From: Rufibacter sediminis
Lineage (GTDB): Bacteria; Bacteroidota; Bacteroidia; Cytophagales; Hymenobacteraceae
Length of the DNA: 64,000 bases
Direction of reading: 5' to 3'
NCBI RefSeq assembly: GCF_014269285.1
Contig: NZ_JACOAF010000012.1
Location: forward strand, 1-64,000
Position numbers and translations under genes: made by a program. Every line of letters starts with the position of its first letter. Within the stretch, counting starts at the first letter, position 1. Below the pieces are notes generated by a model that was not told where the DNA came from, searched no databases, and saw only the letters and a program-made list of their open reading frames with translations. Below are positions 40,563 through 49,445 of the stretch, piece by piece.

Positions 40563-43500
40563 ATGAAGCAGTTTTTTGCCAACCATATGCCTGGCTGGAG
40601 GAAACCCGTATTGCTGCTTTGCACCCTGGGGCTGTTCGTGGAGCCTTCGCTGGCCCAGAACGCACCTGCCCCGGCAAAGAAAGACAGCCCCAAAAAAGAA
40701 GAGAAAAAAGACCTGCCGTTGGAAGCGGGCCGCACCATTGACATCAACACGAAGGAAGGTTCTTGGCTCGCGCTGGACGTACACCCGGCGGGCGGACAGC
40801 TTATCTTCAGCATGCTGGGCGATTTGTATTTGCTGCCGATGGCCGGGGGCAAAGCCGAGCAGTTGACCGAAGGCATGGCCCTGGATGTGCAGCCGCGTTT
40901 CAGCCCGGACGGCAAGTCCATCGTGTTCCTCTCAGACCGCGACGGAAACGACAACGTGTGGGTGATGGACCTGGCTACCAAGAAAACCCGCCAAATCAGC
41001 AAAAGCAAAAACGAGAACTTTCAGGCTGCTGAGTGGACGCCCGATGGCGAATACCTGGTGGTGTCGCAAGGCCGCCGGAACCTGAAACTGCACCTGTATC
41101 ACAAAGACAGCGGGAGCGGAACACAGTTGATCAAAACGCCTGAGACCCTGAAAACCGTGGAGCCGGCGTTTGGCAAAGACCCGCGCTATATCTGGTATTC
41201 GCGCCGCACCGGAGGCTGGAACTACAACGCGCAGTTGCCGCAGTACCAATTGGCCACGCTGGACCGCGAAACCGGCGAAACCGATACCCGCACCTCGCGC
41301 TACGGTTCGGCATTCTCGCCTACCTTGTCGCCGGATGGCACGATGCTGGTCTACGGAACCCGCCACAACAACGAAACCGGCCTGATTGTGCAGAACCTGA
41401 AATCCGGCGATGAGAAGTGGCTGGCGTATCCGGTGCAGCGCGATGAGCAGGAGTCCATCGCGCCGCTGGGCGTGTTGCCGGCCATGTCGTTCACGCCAGA
41501 CAGCAAAGAGTTGGTGGCCTCGTACGGCGGAAAAATCTACCGCATTCCGGTGAGCGGCGGTGCGGCCAAGGAAATTCCGTTCGAGGTGAATACCAAAATC
41601 GCCATCGGGCCTAAGCTGGAGTTCAAGTACCCCATCAGCGATGACAAAACCATGAAGGTGACGCAAATCCGCGATGCGGCTATGTCGCCGGACGGCAAAC
41701 GTCTGGCCTTTACCGCGCTGGACCGTCTGTACATCACTGATTACCCGAATGGTACGCCAAAACGCGTGACCACCAATGATTTCACCGAAGCGCAACCTGC
41801 CTGGTCACCGGACGGCAAGAGCTTGGCGTTTGTGACCTGGCAGGAGAAAACCGGGGGTGCCATCTACAAAGTAGCGGCTACCGGCAAAGGCAAACCAGAG
41901 AAGTTGACCGTGGAGAACTCCGTTTTCCAGGAGCCGGTGTGGTCACCCAAAGGTGACAAAATCGTGTTCGTGAAAGGCTCGGCGCAGACTTACCGTGAAT
42001 CGGCGGGACCGGGCGCGTTTGACGCGCGGCAGACCATTAACTGGATTTCTTCTAAAGGCGGCGCCAGCACGTTCGTGACCAAAGCCAACCTGGGCGCGAA
42101 CCCGCACTTCGTGCAAGGCGATGACCGCATTTACCTGTACAGCTCCTCTGACGGCTTGATTTCTATCCGGTGGGACGGCACCGACAAGAAGCCGTACGTG
42201 AAAGTAAAAGGCATCACCACCTTCGGGTCGTTCGCCGACATGCTGGAGGAGGAGATGAGCCACAACACGCACGTGAACGAGCGCGAGCCGCAGCAACAGG
42301 CTTCTACCGCTACTACTATTATCAAAGCTCCGAAGGGCGACAAAGCGCTAGCTCTCATCAACAACGAGATTTACGTGGTGACCATCCCGTTTGTAGGCGG
42401 CGAAACGCCCACCATCTCCGTGGCCGATATCGCCAGTTCGCAGTTCCCAAGCTGGAAACTCACCGACATCGGCGGTCAATTCCCGAGCTGGTCAGCCGAT
42501 GGGAAAAGCGTGTACTGGTCCATCGGGAACGCTTTCTTCGCCTATAACATGGACCAAGCCTTCGCGAAGAAACGTGAACTGGAAGCCGCCGAGGAGCTGA
42601 AGAAAGACGCCAAGCCCGCCACCGAAGTGAAGAAAGACAGCACCGGCGCCAAAGAAGCCGTGAAGATTGAAGGCTACAAGCCGGTGGAAACCAGAATTGC
42701 GATCACTGTGCCGCGTGACATCCCGACGGGAAATATCTTGTTACAAGGAGCCCGCATTATCACCATGAACGGCGACGAGGTAATTGAGAACGGCGATATT
42801 CTGATTCAGGACAACCGCATCAAAGCGGTAGGAGCCTCCGGTACGCTGACCGTTCCGCAGAACGCTACGGTCATGGATGTGAAAGGCAAAACCATTACGC
42901 CGGGCTTCGTAGACACCCACGCGCACATGTGGCCGCGTTGGGGCGTGCACTCCAACCAGGTCTGGATTTACGCCGCGAACTTAGCCTACGGCGTGACCAC
43001 CACCCGCGACCCGCAAACCGCCACTACCGACGTGTTGACCTACTCAGATATGGTGGAAACCGGCAAGATGATCGGGCCGCGCGTGTACTCCACGGGTCCG
43101 GGCGTTGGGTACTGGTCCTATAACCTGAAAAGCTTAGACCATGCCAAGAGCGTGCTGAAGCAGTACTCTGATTACTACAACACCAAGACCATCAAAATGT
43201 ATTTGGTGGGGAACCGCCAGCACCGTCAGTGGATTATCATGGCGGCCAAGGAACAAGGCCTGATGCCTACCACCGAAGGCGGTCTGGACTTCAAACTGAA
43301 TCTGACTGAGATTCTGGACGGCTACCCGGGCCATGAGCACTCGTACCCCATCTATCCGCTGTACAAAGACGTGCTGGAGTTTGTGTCTAAGTCGCAGATT
43401 GCCTACACGCCAACTTTGCTGGTTTCCTACGGCGGTCCCTGGGCCGAGAACTATTACTATGCCACGGAAAATGTAATCGGGGATAAAAAGCTTAACTACT

Positions 43501-43985
43501 TCACTCCAAAAGTGGAGTTAGACGAGAAAGCCCGACGCAGAGGAGGTTGGTTCTCTAAAGAAGAGCACATCTTTGACCGTCACGCGCAGTTTGTGAACAG
43601 ACTGGTGAAAGACGGTGGTTTGGCTGGTGTGGGTTCGCATGGTCAGTTGCAAGGCTTAGGGTACCACTGGGAACTCTGGTCTATCCAATCCGGGGGCATG
43701 AAGAACCTGGATGCCTTGAAAGTAGCCACCATTTTAGGCGCGAAATCTTTGGGCTTAGACGGTGACTTAGGCTCCATCCAGAACGGTAAACTGGCCGATT
43801 TGGTCATCATGGACCAGAACCCGCTGGAGAACATCCGGAACACCAACTCCATCAAATACGTGATGCGGAACGGTCGTCTGTACGATGCCAACACCCTGGA
43901 TGAACTGGCCCCCACCAAGAAGAAAGCGCCGGACTTTGACTGGCACAGCGCGCTTCCGCTGGGTGTGCCCGGAGTGCAGGAATAA
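40563..43985 (+). CDS. TolB-type propeller fused to an amidohydrolase, exported
   Basis: 1140 residues. Signal peptide (RKPVLLLCTLGLFVEPSLAQ), a Lys/Glu-rich linker, then WD40-like PD40/TolB propeller blades (about 60-650; recurring RFSPDGKSIVFLSDRDG, AWSPDGKSLAF and VWSPKGDKIVF). A metal-dependent amidohydrolase follows (about 710-1125), with the HxH pair in VDTHAHMWPRWG near residue 787, GVTTTRDP, HEHSYP, and a closing GSIQNGKLADLVIMDQNPL. Such fusions are annotated as imidazolonepropionase-like or peptidase-like hydrolases; the substrate is unknown. The ATG at 40563 is chosen as the signal start. A terminator-like hairpin follows. Confidence 0.88.
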   Translation: MKQFFANHMPGWRKPVLLLCTLGLFVEPSLAQNAPAPAKKDSPKKEEKKDLPLEAGRTIDINTKEGSWLALDVHPAGGQLIFSMLGDLYLLPMAGGKAEQLTEGMALDVQPRFSPDGKSIVFLSDRDGNDNVWVMDLATKKTRQISKSKNENFQAAEWTPDGEYLVVSQGRRNLKLHLYHKDSGSGTQLIKTPETLKTVEPAFGKDPRYIWYSRRTGGWNYNAQLPQYQLATLDRETGETDTRTSRYGSAFSPTLSPDGTMLVYGTRHNNETGLIVQNLKSGDEKWLAYPVQRDEQESIAPLGVLPAMSFTPDSKELVASYGGKIYRIPVSGGAAKEIPFEVNTKIAIGPKLEFKYPISDDKTMKVTQIRDAAMSPDGKRLAFTALDRLYITDYPNGTPKRVTTNDFTEAQPAWSPDGKSLAFVTWQEKTGGAIYKVAATGKGKPEKLTVENSVFQEPVWSPKGDKIVFVKGSAQTYRESAGPGAFDARQTINWISSKGGASTFVTKANLGANPHFVQGDDRIYLYSSSDGLISIRWDGTDKKPYVKVKGITTFGSFADMLEEEMSHNTHVNEREPQQQASTATTIIKAPKGDKALALINNEIYVVTIPFVGGETPTISVADIASSQFPSWKLTDIGGQFPSWSADGKSVYWSIGNAFFAYNMDQAFAKKRELEAAEELKKDAKPATEVKKDSTGAKEAVKIEGYKPVETRIAITVPRDIPTGNILLQGARIITMNGDEVIENGDILIQDNRIKAVGASGTLTVPQNATVMDVKGKTITPGFVDTHAHMWPRWGVHSNQVWIYAANLAYGVTTTRDPQTATTDVLTYSDMVETGKMIGPRVYSTGPGVGYWSYNLKSLDHAKSVLKQYSDYYNTKTIKMYLVGNRQHRQWIIMAAKEQGLMPTTEGGLDFKLNLTEILDGYPGHEHSYPIYPLYKDVLEFVSKSQIAYTPTLLVSYGGPWAENYYYATENVIGDKKLNYFTPKVELDEKARRRGGWFSKEEHIFDRHAQFVNRLVKDGGLAGVGSHGQLQGLGYHWELWSIQSGGMKNLDALKVATILGAKSLGLDGDLGSIQNGKLADLVIMDQNPLENIRNTNSIKYVMRNGRLYDANTLDELAPTKKKAPDFDWHSALPLGVPGVQE

Positions 43986-44003
43986 TTCTGAAATACGGTT
44001 GAA

Positions 44004-44033
44004 GAAGGCCTTCCTTGCTAAGCAGGGGAGGCC
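44004..44033 (+). terminator. Terminator-like hairpin
   Basis: AAGGCCTTCC pairs with GGGGAGGCCTT allowing two bulged G; T-rich sequence follows. Ends the amidohydrolase transcript. Confidence 0.6.
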
Positions 44034-44037
44034 TTTC

Positions 44038-44076
44038 TGTTTTGAGGCAGTTTTTAAGAAATCGGGCCAAAAACAG
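44038..44076. repeat. Palindromic intergenic repeat R18
   Basis: CTGTTTTGAGGCAG ... CGGGCCAAAAACAG around TTTTTAAGAAAT; outer arms CTGTTTT/AAAACAG pair. Confidence 0.6.
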
Positions 44077-44154
44077 CATCGGTCTCGTATCATAGAACTT
44101 CTGCCATAGCGGAGAAGTAAAACAAGGACATCTTACAACCTTCACTACTCAGAA

Positions 44155-44898
44155 ATGAAATTAGCTGGAAATACTGTCTTGATCACCGGGGGAGGCTCCG
44201 GGATTGGCCTTGCCATTGCCGAACGCTTTCTGAACGCCGGCAGCACCGTGATCATCTGCGGCCGCCGCGCCGATAAGCTCAACGAAGTGAAAGCCCGATA
44301 TCCCCAGATCCACACCATTGCCTGTGACGTGGCCCGGGAAGCCGACCGCATTGCCCTGCTGGAGTGGACCACCACCGAGTTTCCGGCGTTGAATGTGCTG
44401 GTGAACAATGCCGGTATTCAACGGCGGGTGAATCTGGTGGACGAGCAGGAGGAGTGGAGCCAGACGCAGCAGGAAATCGCCATTAACTTAGAAGCGCCCA
44501 TCCATCTGAGCAGCCTGTTTGTGCCCCACCTGAAGCAACAGCCGCACGCCGCTATCGTGAACGTGACCTCGGGGCTGGCGTTTACGCCGGGTGTTTTCGC
44601 GCCGGTGTACTGCGCCACCAAAGCGGCCCTGCATTCTTTCACCATGTCCCTGCGTTATCTGCTTTCCAAAACGAGCGTGGAAGTGGTGGAGATTGTGCCA
44701 CCCGCCGTGAACACCGATCTGGGCGGAACCGGATTGCATAACTTCGGCGCTCCTTTAGATGAGTTCGCTGACTCCGTGATGCAACGCATTGACAACGGTG
44801 AACTGGAAGTGGGATTCGGGACCTCAGAGGTGAGAAGGAAAGCCTCCCGCGAAGAGAACGATGCCCTCTTCCTGGAGATGAATTCCCGCTGGGCGTAA
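44155..44898 (+). CDS. SDR-family oxidoreductase (DltE-like)
   Basis: 247-residue short-chain dehydrogenase/reductase. ITGGGSGIGLAIAERF cofactor loop, CGRRADKL after strand 2 (two Arg, favouring NADP(H)), NNAG, the catalytic serine in NVTSGLAF, and YCATKAAL with Tyr and Lys. IQRRVNL and PPAVNTDLGGTG resemble the DltE-type SDRs of uncertain substrate. It has its own leader and stands alone between the amidohydrolase and a sensor-like gene. Confidence 0.88.
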   Translation: MKLAGNTVLITGGGSGIGLAIAERFLNAGSTVIICGRRADKLNEVKARYPQIHTIACDVAREADRIALLEWTTTEFPALNVLVNNAGIQRRVNLVDEQEEWSQTQQEIAINLEAPIHLSSLFVPHLKQQPHAAIVNVTSGLAFTPGVFAPVYCATKAALHSFTMSLRYLLSKTSVEVVEIVPPAVNTDLGGTGLHNFGAPLDEFADSVMQRIDNGELEVGFGTSEVRRKASREENDALFLEMNSRWA

Positions 44899-44901
44899 GG
44901 T

Positions 44902-44941
44902 GTGTTTTGGACCTGTTTTCCTGAAATCGGGCCTAAAATAC
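44902..44941. repeat. Palindromic intergenic repeat R19
   Basis: GTGTTTTGGACCTGTTTTCC followed by TGAAATCGGGCCTAAAATAC, three bases after the SDR stop codon. Confidence 0.6.
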
Positions 44942-45145
44942 CTTTTTGCATACGTGCTTGTATTATTCCTTGGATGGGTCCGGGCGGTGGAAGATTTGAG
45001 GTAAGTAACTGGCTTTTAAGGTTTAATTTCTGTAACTTCAAAGCAGGCGAAGCCTTGTTTCTCTCTTCTGTTCTTTCTGACGGAAGGGTGTTCTCCTGTA
45101 AGTGCTTTCCCTTTCTATTGTTCACTCCTTAAATTTTCCGGAAAG

Positions 45146-45814
45146 ATGAGATGGGTATATAGTGTGAAACATAAAACAAGAGCCGCGTTGCTGTTGGCGG
45201 CGGTAATGCTGCTGGTACTGGCCAAGAACACCCTGGATAGCAACACGGTGACCAAACTGGGTACTTCCTTCACCAGCGTGTACGAAGACCGGCTGCTGGT
45301 GGAAAGTTACATTTATCAGCTGTCGGGGCACTTGTACCAGAAGAAAATGCTGATGGACAATGCCTTCTACGCCGGCACTGACGGCCTTTTGTCAGCGAAA
45401 CTAAGCAAGACCAACTCGGCTATCAGCACCCTCCTGACAGACTATGCCAAAACCGAGTTGACCGCAGACGAGGCCCGGTACCTGCGGGCCTTCCAACAGA
45501 ACCACCTGGCGCTCCAAACTTTGGAGAACCAGTATCTGCGGCATTTAACCGGAAGCCGGGAGATGGTGGGAGAGAAGCAGCAGATGGACGCCCAGTTTCA
45601 GGAAGCCACCGGGTATTTAAACCAGCTCTCCCACATCCAGGTGGCCGAGGGCAAGCGGCTGAACGATTCATCCAAGCAGATGATGGCCGGGTCTGCCCTG
45701 CTCACGCAGGTAGAGTTGGTTTTGATCGTCGTGATTGGGGTTATGATTCAGATGCTGGTGTTCGCCTCCAAATCGAAGTTCTCTAAGTTTCCTCAGAACC
45801 CTATGTTGAACTGA
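45146..45814 (+). CDS. Four-helix-bundle (4HB_MCP-like) sensor without output domain
   Basis: 222 residues. Transmembrane helix at about 12-30 (AALLLAAVMLLVLA), a periplasmic four-helix-bundle region (about 35-180, including TSVYEDRLLVESYIYQLSGHLYQKK, typical of 4HB_MCP ligand domains), and a second helix at about 185-208 (ALLTQVELVLIVVIGVMIQMLVF). Only 14 residues follow. Chemoreceptors carry HAMP and signalling domains at this point, but here none is present and the stop codon is clean. It could hand its signal to another membrane protein or be a truncated relic. No chemotaxis gene is nearby. Confidence 0.75.
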   Translation: MRWVYSVKHKTRAALLLAAVMLLVLAKNTLDSNTVTKLGTSFTSVYEDRLLVESYIYQLSGHLYQKKMLMDNAFYAGTDGLLSAKLSKTNSAISTLLTDYAKTELTADEARYLRAFQQNHLALQTLENQYLRHLTGSREMVGEKQQMDAQFQEATGYLNQLSHIQVAEGKRLNDSSKQMMAGSALLTQVELVLIVVIGVMIQMLVFASKSKFSKFPQNPMLN

Positions 45815-45893
45815 GAAAGCAAACTTGTTGCCTTTGTTCCGTTTAAGGGGCAGGATCTCGCCTCAAATTTCACCTTAAAAACCAAAAACGGCT

Positions 45894-46343
45894 ATGAAAC
45901 ACTCGATCTATATTTTGGCCATCGCTTCTTTGTGCTGCGGAATGGGATGTTCCAAAAGCAAAGACGAAACCGCTGCGGGCACTACTGCCGGGCAGAACAC
46001 CACTTTGCCGGGAACTACCTCCGCTAGCAGCCCGGCGCCAGCAGTTACCACTCAGCCCGCTACCACCACTACCACCCCGGCTGTGACGGCCGGCTTAAAT
46101 CCGGCTCACGGGCAACCCGGCCATCGGTGCGATATTCAGGTGGGCGCGCCTTTGAACTCCCCTCCGGGGGTAACCGCCAATTCCGGCGCAGCGTCTACTC
46201 CTGCGGCAAGGCCTGCGGGCTTACCTCCGGCTCCGGTGTTGCCGGTTGGTCCGCCGGTGGTTACTGCCCAGGGCATGAACCCGCCCCACGGGCAGCCCGG
46301 GCATGACTGCAGCATTGCGGTGGGAGCTCCGTTAAAGAAATAG
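45894..46343 (+). CDS. Lipoprotein with two HGQPGH repeats, unknown function
   Basis: 149 residues. Signal peptide with lipobox (CGMGCS, Cys19), then a low-complexity Thr/Ala/Pro linker. The motif NPAHGQPGHRCDIQVGAPL (residues 69-87) recurs as NPPHGQPGHDCSIAVGAPL (129-147), exactly 60 residues later, the second copy ending at the C-terminus. Each copy holds two His and one Cys in fixed spacing, which could bind metal, or be modified. The motif is seen in unannotated Bacteroidota lipoproteins to my knowledge; no function is known. The stop codon lies inside the terminator stem that follows. Confidence 0.75.
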   Translation: MKHSIYILAIASLCCGMGCSKSKDETAAGTTAGQNTTLPGTTSASSPAPAVTTQPATTTTTPAVTAGLNPAHGQPGHRCDIQVGAPLNSPPGVTANSGAASTPAARPAGLPPAPVLPVGPPVVTAQGMNPPHGQPGHDCSIAVGAPLKK

Positions 46344-46388
46344 CAGTAAAAAAGCGCAGCCATCCACTGCGCTTTTTTACTGCTATTT
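46338..46388 (+). terminator. Terminator overlapping the stop codon
   Basis: Perfect 22-bp stem from 46338-46359 pairing with 46367-46388 (inner arms AAAAAAGCGCAG / CTGCGCTTTTTT). The TAG stop (46341-46343) is inside the left arm. It can act on both strands. Confidence 0.85.
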
Positions 46389-46390
46389 CT

Positions 46391-46422
46391 GGGCTGTTTT
46401 TCTTAAAACGGCCTTAAAACGG
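46391..46422. repeat. Palindromic intergenic repeat R20
   Basis: GGGCTGTTTTTCTTAAAACG followed by GCCTTAAAACGG, beside the terminator between convergent genes. Confidence 0.55.
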
Positions 46423-46564
46423 AGGGCCGGAACTTGGTTTGACGTTCTCGTTTCAGGTAAACATTCTCCGGAATCCTGTTAGGCTTTTTGTCCATCAGGG
46501 GTTCACAATAGAAGATTACTTCCTCTTATTCTTGCCGGCCTTCCGCACCTCCTAAGACAGGCAA

Positions 46565-47965
46565 TTACTTCTTAGGCCAGGAATCGGTCCGGAAGCTGGA
46601 AGCGGGCAGGCCGTTCTTGCCGAAGAGATTGGGAACTGCGGTGTTGTTCCAGCCAAACCGAACGGCCACCGGCTTCTTCACTTCTTTGGCACTCACCACA
46701 ATGGTTTTGCCGTCTATCCGGGCTTGGGCGGGCACGAACTTCTGGTCTTCGCCGGCGATCTCGAAATGGGTGAGTTCTTTGCCTTTGGCCACCAGGCCTT
46801 GATCCGCGTGATCAAAGGACAGCCTGATTTTGTCTTTTTCCACTCTCATCTCGCGGTACAAAGGGCCGGAGAAAGGCACGTCTTTTTGGCCGTAGGTTTT
46901 GTTCAGCGCCCAAGCCGCCAGGCGCTTGCCCACGTCCAGTTTGTTTCTGGGGTGGATGTCGTCTACGTTGCCCACGTCGCTGATCACGGCCATGCCGGTG
47001 TTGGGTACGCGCAGGGTTTTCAGCTGGGCCTCGGCTAAACGCGGCCACTCTTCGGCCCCGCCGTACTTGTAGGGCGCAATCTGGACGTAGTAGAAGGGAA
47101 ACTCGTTCTGCCAGGCGGTGCGCCAATCCTGGATGAGGGTAGGCAGCAGTTGGGCGTACACCTCCGGGGCATCTACGTTGGATTCGCCCTGGTACCACAG
47201 GGCACCCGCCAGCCGGAAAGGGATCAGCGGCGCGATCATGGCGTTGTAAGCCTTGGCCGACTGTACCGGACCATACTCCACTTCTTTGCGTTTTGCAGCC
47301 GATTCTGCCAAAACCGGGTTAGAAGCCAGGGCGGGCGCACTGAACCAGATCTCAATGGGCGTGCCGCCCCAGCTGCTGTTGATCAGCCCCACGGGAACTT
47401 TCAGGTTCTGGTGAAGCTCCCGCCCGAAGAAGTAGCCCACGGAGCTGAAATGTTTCATGGTCTCGGGCGTGCAGACTACCCACTGGCCCTGGACATCCAG
47501 TTGCGGGGCATCGGCGGTGCGCTTCAACACCTGGAAAAACCGGATGGACGGGTAGTTGGCTTCTTTGACGTGCTGCTCGGCGTTGTCTATGCCCGCGTTG
47601 GCGTTCCAGTCCATGTTGGATTGGCCCGAGCACAGCCACACTTCGCCCAGCAACACGTCTTCCAGCACAATTGTATTATAACCTTTCACCGTCACCGTCT
47701 GCGGAACGCTGGTCCCGGAGGTCTGTAGCTTCACCGACCATTGCGCCAGGTTGTTGACTTTGGTTTTTACGGGTTGGTTGTTCCAGCTTCCGGTCACGGT
47801 GACTTCCTCGCCGGTGTTGCCCCAGCCCCAGATGGTAACCTCGGCATTGCGCTGCAGCACCATGTGATTCCCGAGAATGGCCGGCAGCGAGACGGCTCCC
47901 GCCGAGGAGGTTGCCCCGGTCAGCAGCAGGAGTAGTAAAAGTTTTCCGAATGATTTTAGATGCAT
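46565..47965 (-). CDS. Sialate O-acetylesterase-like SGNH carbohydrate esterase
   Basis: 466 residues. Signal peptide (LLLLLLLTGATSSAGA). An N-terminal beta domain (LPAILGNHMVLQRNAEVTIWGW) precedes an SGNH/SASA esterase domain with the nucleophile in LCSGQSNMDW (Ser116), GNVDDIHPRNKL carrying the His of the triad, and ALWYQGESNVD. Although named for sialic acid, members of this family in plant-polysaccharide loci remove acetyl groups from xylan or mannan. Here it stands beside GH27 and GH26 genes, so deacetylation of glucomannan is the likely role (inference). Last gene of the minus-strand mannan cluster, separated from GH27 by palindrome R21. Confidence 0.82.
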   Translation of the reverse strand: MHLKSFGKLLLLLLLTGATSSAGAVSLPAILGNHMVLQRNAEVTIWGWGNTGEEVTVTGSWNNQPVKTKVNNLAQWSVKLQTSGTSVPQTVTVKGYNTIVLEDVLLGEVWLCSGQSNMDWNANAGIDNAEQHVKEANYPSIRFFQVLKRTADAPQLDVQGQWVVCTPETMKHFSSVGYFFGRELHQNLKVPVGLINSSWGGTPIEIWFSAPALASNPVLAESAAKRKEVEYGPVQSAKAYNAMIAPLIPFRLAGALWYQGESNVDAPEVYAQLLPTLIQDWRTAWQNEFPFYYVQIAPYKYGGAEEWPRLAEAQLKTLRVPNTGMAVISDVGNVDDIHPRNKLDVGKRLAAWALNKTYGQKDVPFSGPLYREMRVEKDKIRLSFDHADQGLVAKGKELTHFEIAGEDQKFVPAQARIDGKTIVVSAKEVKKPVAVRFGWNNTAVPNLFGKNGLPASSFRTDSWPKK

Positions 47966-48034
47966 GTTCTCTGAACTAAAGCGTGAAGGATGGAATCAGA
48001 AGCTTGTACGGTTTTCTTAGCTTCCATTGAAACG

Positions 48035-48072
48035 CGTTTAGGGCCTGATTTCCAGAAAACAGGCCCTAAACG
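48035..48072. repeat. Palindromic intergenic repeat R21
   Basis: CGTTTAGGGCCTG (48035-48047) pairs perfectly with CAGGCCCTAAACG (48060-48072). Confidence 0.8.
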
Positions 48073-48083
48073 AAAGATAGCTA

Positions 48084-49313
48084 TTATTCTGACAGCACTA
48101 ACAGCACCACGTCATGGGCCGGTACGGTGGTCTCGAAGGCTTTCTTGGTGGTGCCTTGGCTTTTCTTCGCCCAGACGTTCCGGATTTTGTAGGTGGTTTT
48201 GCCGCCGTCCAGTTGCCTTTTGGCTACCTCATCGTTGATCACGTTCTTTTTCCAGTCGAAGTCTACTTTCTGCGGATTCTTGGCGCGGTTCAGGAACGCC
48301 ACGGCCCACTTGCCGCCATCCAGCGGTTTCACCCAGGTCTCCAGGCTGTCTTTCACGGTATGCCGCAGGCCCTGCACGCCCAGTTTGTCCTGGTTGATGG
48401 CCAGCACTTCTTTATCGGTGAGGATGGCTACGGTCTCCTTGCTCATCTTACGCAGGTCATTCCCGGCAATCAAAGGCGCGGCAATCATGCTCCACATGGT
48501 GAAGTGGGCGCGGTCTTCGTTCACCGCCATGCCGTTGCCTACTTCCAGCATGTCGGGGTCGTTCCAGTGGCCGGGGCCGGCGTACTGGCGCAGGCCGTCC
48601 TGCTTGTCCAGAATCTGCATCACCCCGAAGGATTTCCAGGTGCCGTGGTCTTCCACGCAGTCAAAGCAGTTGTAGATGTCGCCGGTGGTGCGCCAGAGGT
48701 GGCCTACGGTTGGTCCCCATTCCCAGGGCTTGTCATTGCCCCACTCGCAGATGCTGAGCACCATGGGTCTTCCGGCTTTCCGCAAGGCGGCGGTGATGGT
48801 TTTGTAGGCGCCTTCGGCTTTCAGGCCCTCGGTGTTGCACCAGTCGTATTTCAGGTAATCGATACCCCATTTAGCGTACATCTGGGCATCCTGGAACTCG
48901 TAGCCACGGCTACCGGGGCGGCCGCCGCAGGTCTGGGAACCGGCATCGGAGTAAATGCCCAGCTTCAGGCCTTTGGAATGCACGTAATCGGCTAGCGCTT
49001 TCATGCCCGAGGGAAAACGTTTGGGATCGGCGTGGATGAAGCCCAGGCTGTCGCGGTCGCCGTGCCAGCAATCGTCAATGTTGATGTACTCGTAGCCGGC
49101 GGCCTTCATGCCCGAGCTGACCATGGCATCGGCAGTTTCCCGGATCAGCTTCTCGTCTACGTTGCAGGCGAATTTGTTCCAGCTGTTCCAGCCCATGGGC
49201 GGCGTCATGGCCAGGCCTTCATACTTCTTGTAGTTCTGCGCATAGTTGTTTCCCTGGCTGAACGCCGTTACGGAAAGCGCGAGGGCCGCGAAGGAGAGCA
49301 GTAGTTTTTTCAT
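48084..49313 (-). CDS. GH27 alpha-galactosidase
   Basis: 409 residues. Signal peptide (LLSFAALALSVTAFSQ), then a GH27 catalytic barrel: MGWNSWNKFAC start, nucleophile Asp157 in YLKYDWC, acid/base Asp212 in RTTGDIY, and AGPGHWNDPDMLEVGN. A C-terminal beta-sandwich closes the protein. It removes alpha-1,6-galactose side chains, as on galactomannan, and would expose the mannan chain to the GH26 enzymes next to it. No sorting domain, so it is probably periplasmic. In-cluster gaps are about 130 bp, so transcription with its neighbours is possible but not certain. Confidence 0.92.
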   Translation of the reverse strand: MKKLLLSFAALALSVTAFSQGNNYAQNYKKYEGLAMTPPMGWNSWNKFACNVDEKLIRETADAMVSSGMKAAGYEYINIDDCWHGDRDSLGFIHADPKRFPSGMKALADYVHSKGLKLGIYSDAGSQTCGGRPGSRGYEFQDAQMYAKWGIDYLKYDWCNTEGLKAEGAYKTITAALRKAGRPMVLSICEWGNDKPWEWGPTVGHLWRTTGDIYNCFDCVEDHGTWKSFGVMQILDKQDGLRQYAGPGHWNDPDMLEVGNGMAVNEDRAHFTMWSMIAAPLIAGNDLRKMSKETVAILTDKEVLAINQDKLGVQGLRHTVKDSLETWVKPLDGGKWAVAFLNRAKNPQKVDFDWKKNVINDEVAKRQLDGGKTTYKIRNVWAKKSQGTTKKAFETTVPAHDVVLLVLSE

Positions 49314-49387
49314 GAGGTTCTGTGGAGATAGGTTAGGGGTAGCGTGTTTGGAGGTAAGGTTCTGTTTTGGTTTCGTGCGTTCAAGGG

Positions 49388-49415
49388 GTGTTTTAGCGAA
49401 ATCAGGCTTGAAACG
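49388..49415. repeat. Palindromic intergenic repeat R22 (partial)
   Basis: GTGTTTTAGCGAAATCAGG then CTTGAAACG; shortened left arm. Confidence 0.4.
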
Positions 49416-49445
49416 ACCGCTGGTGAATAGACAAGCTGTCGGGTT

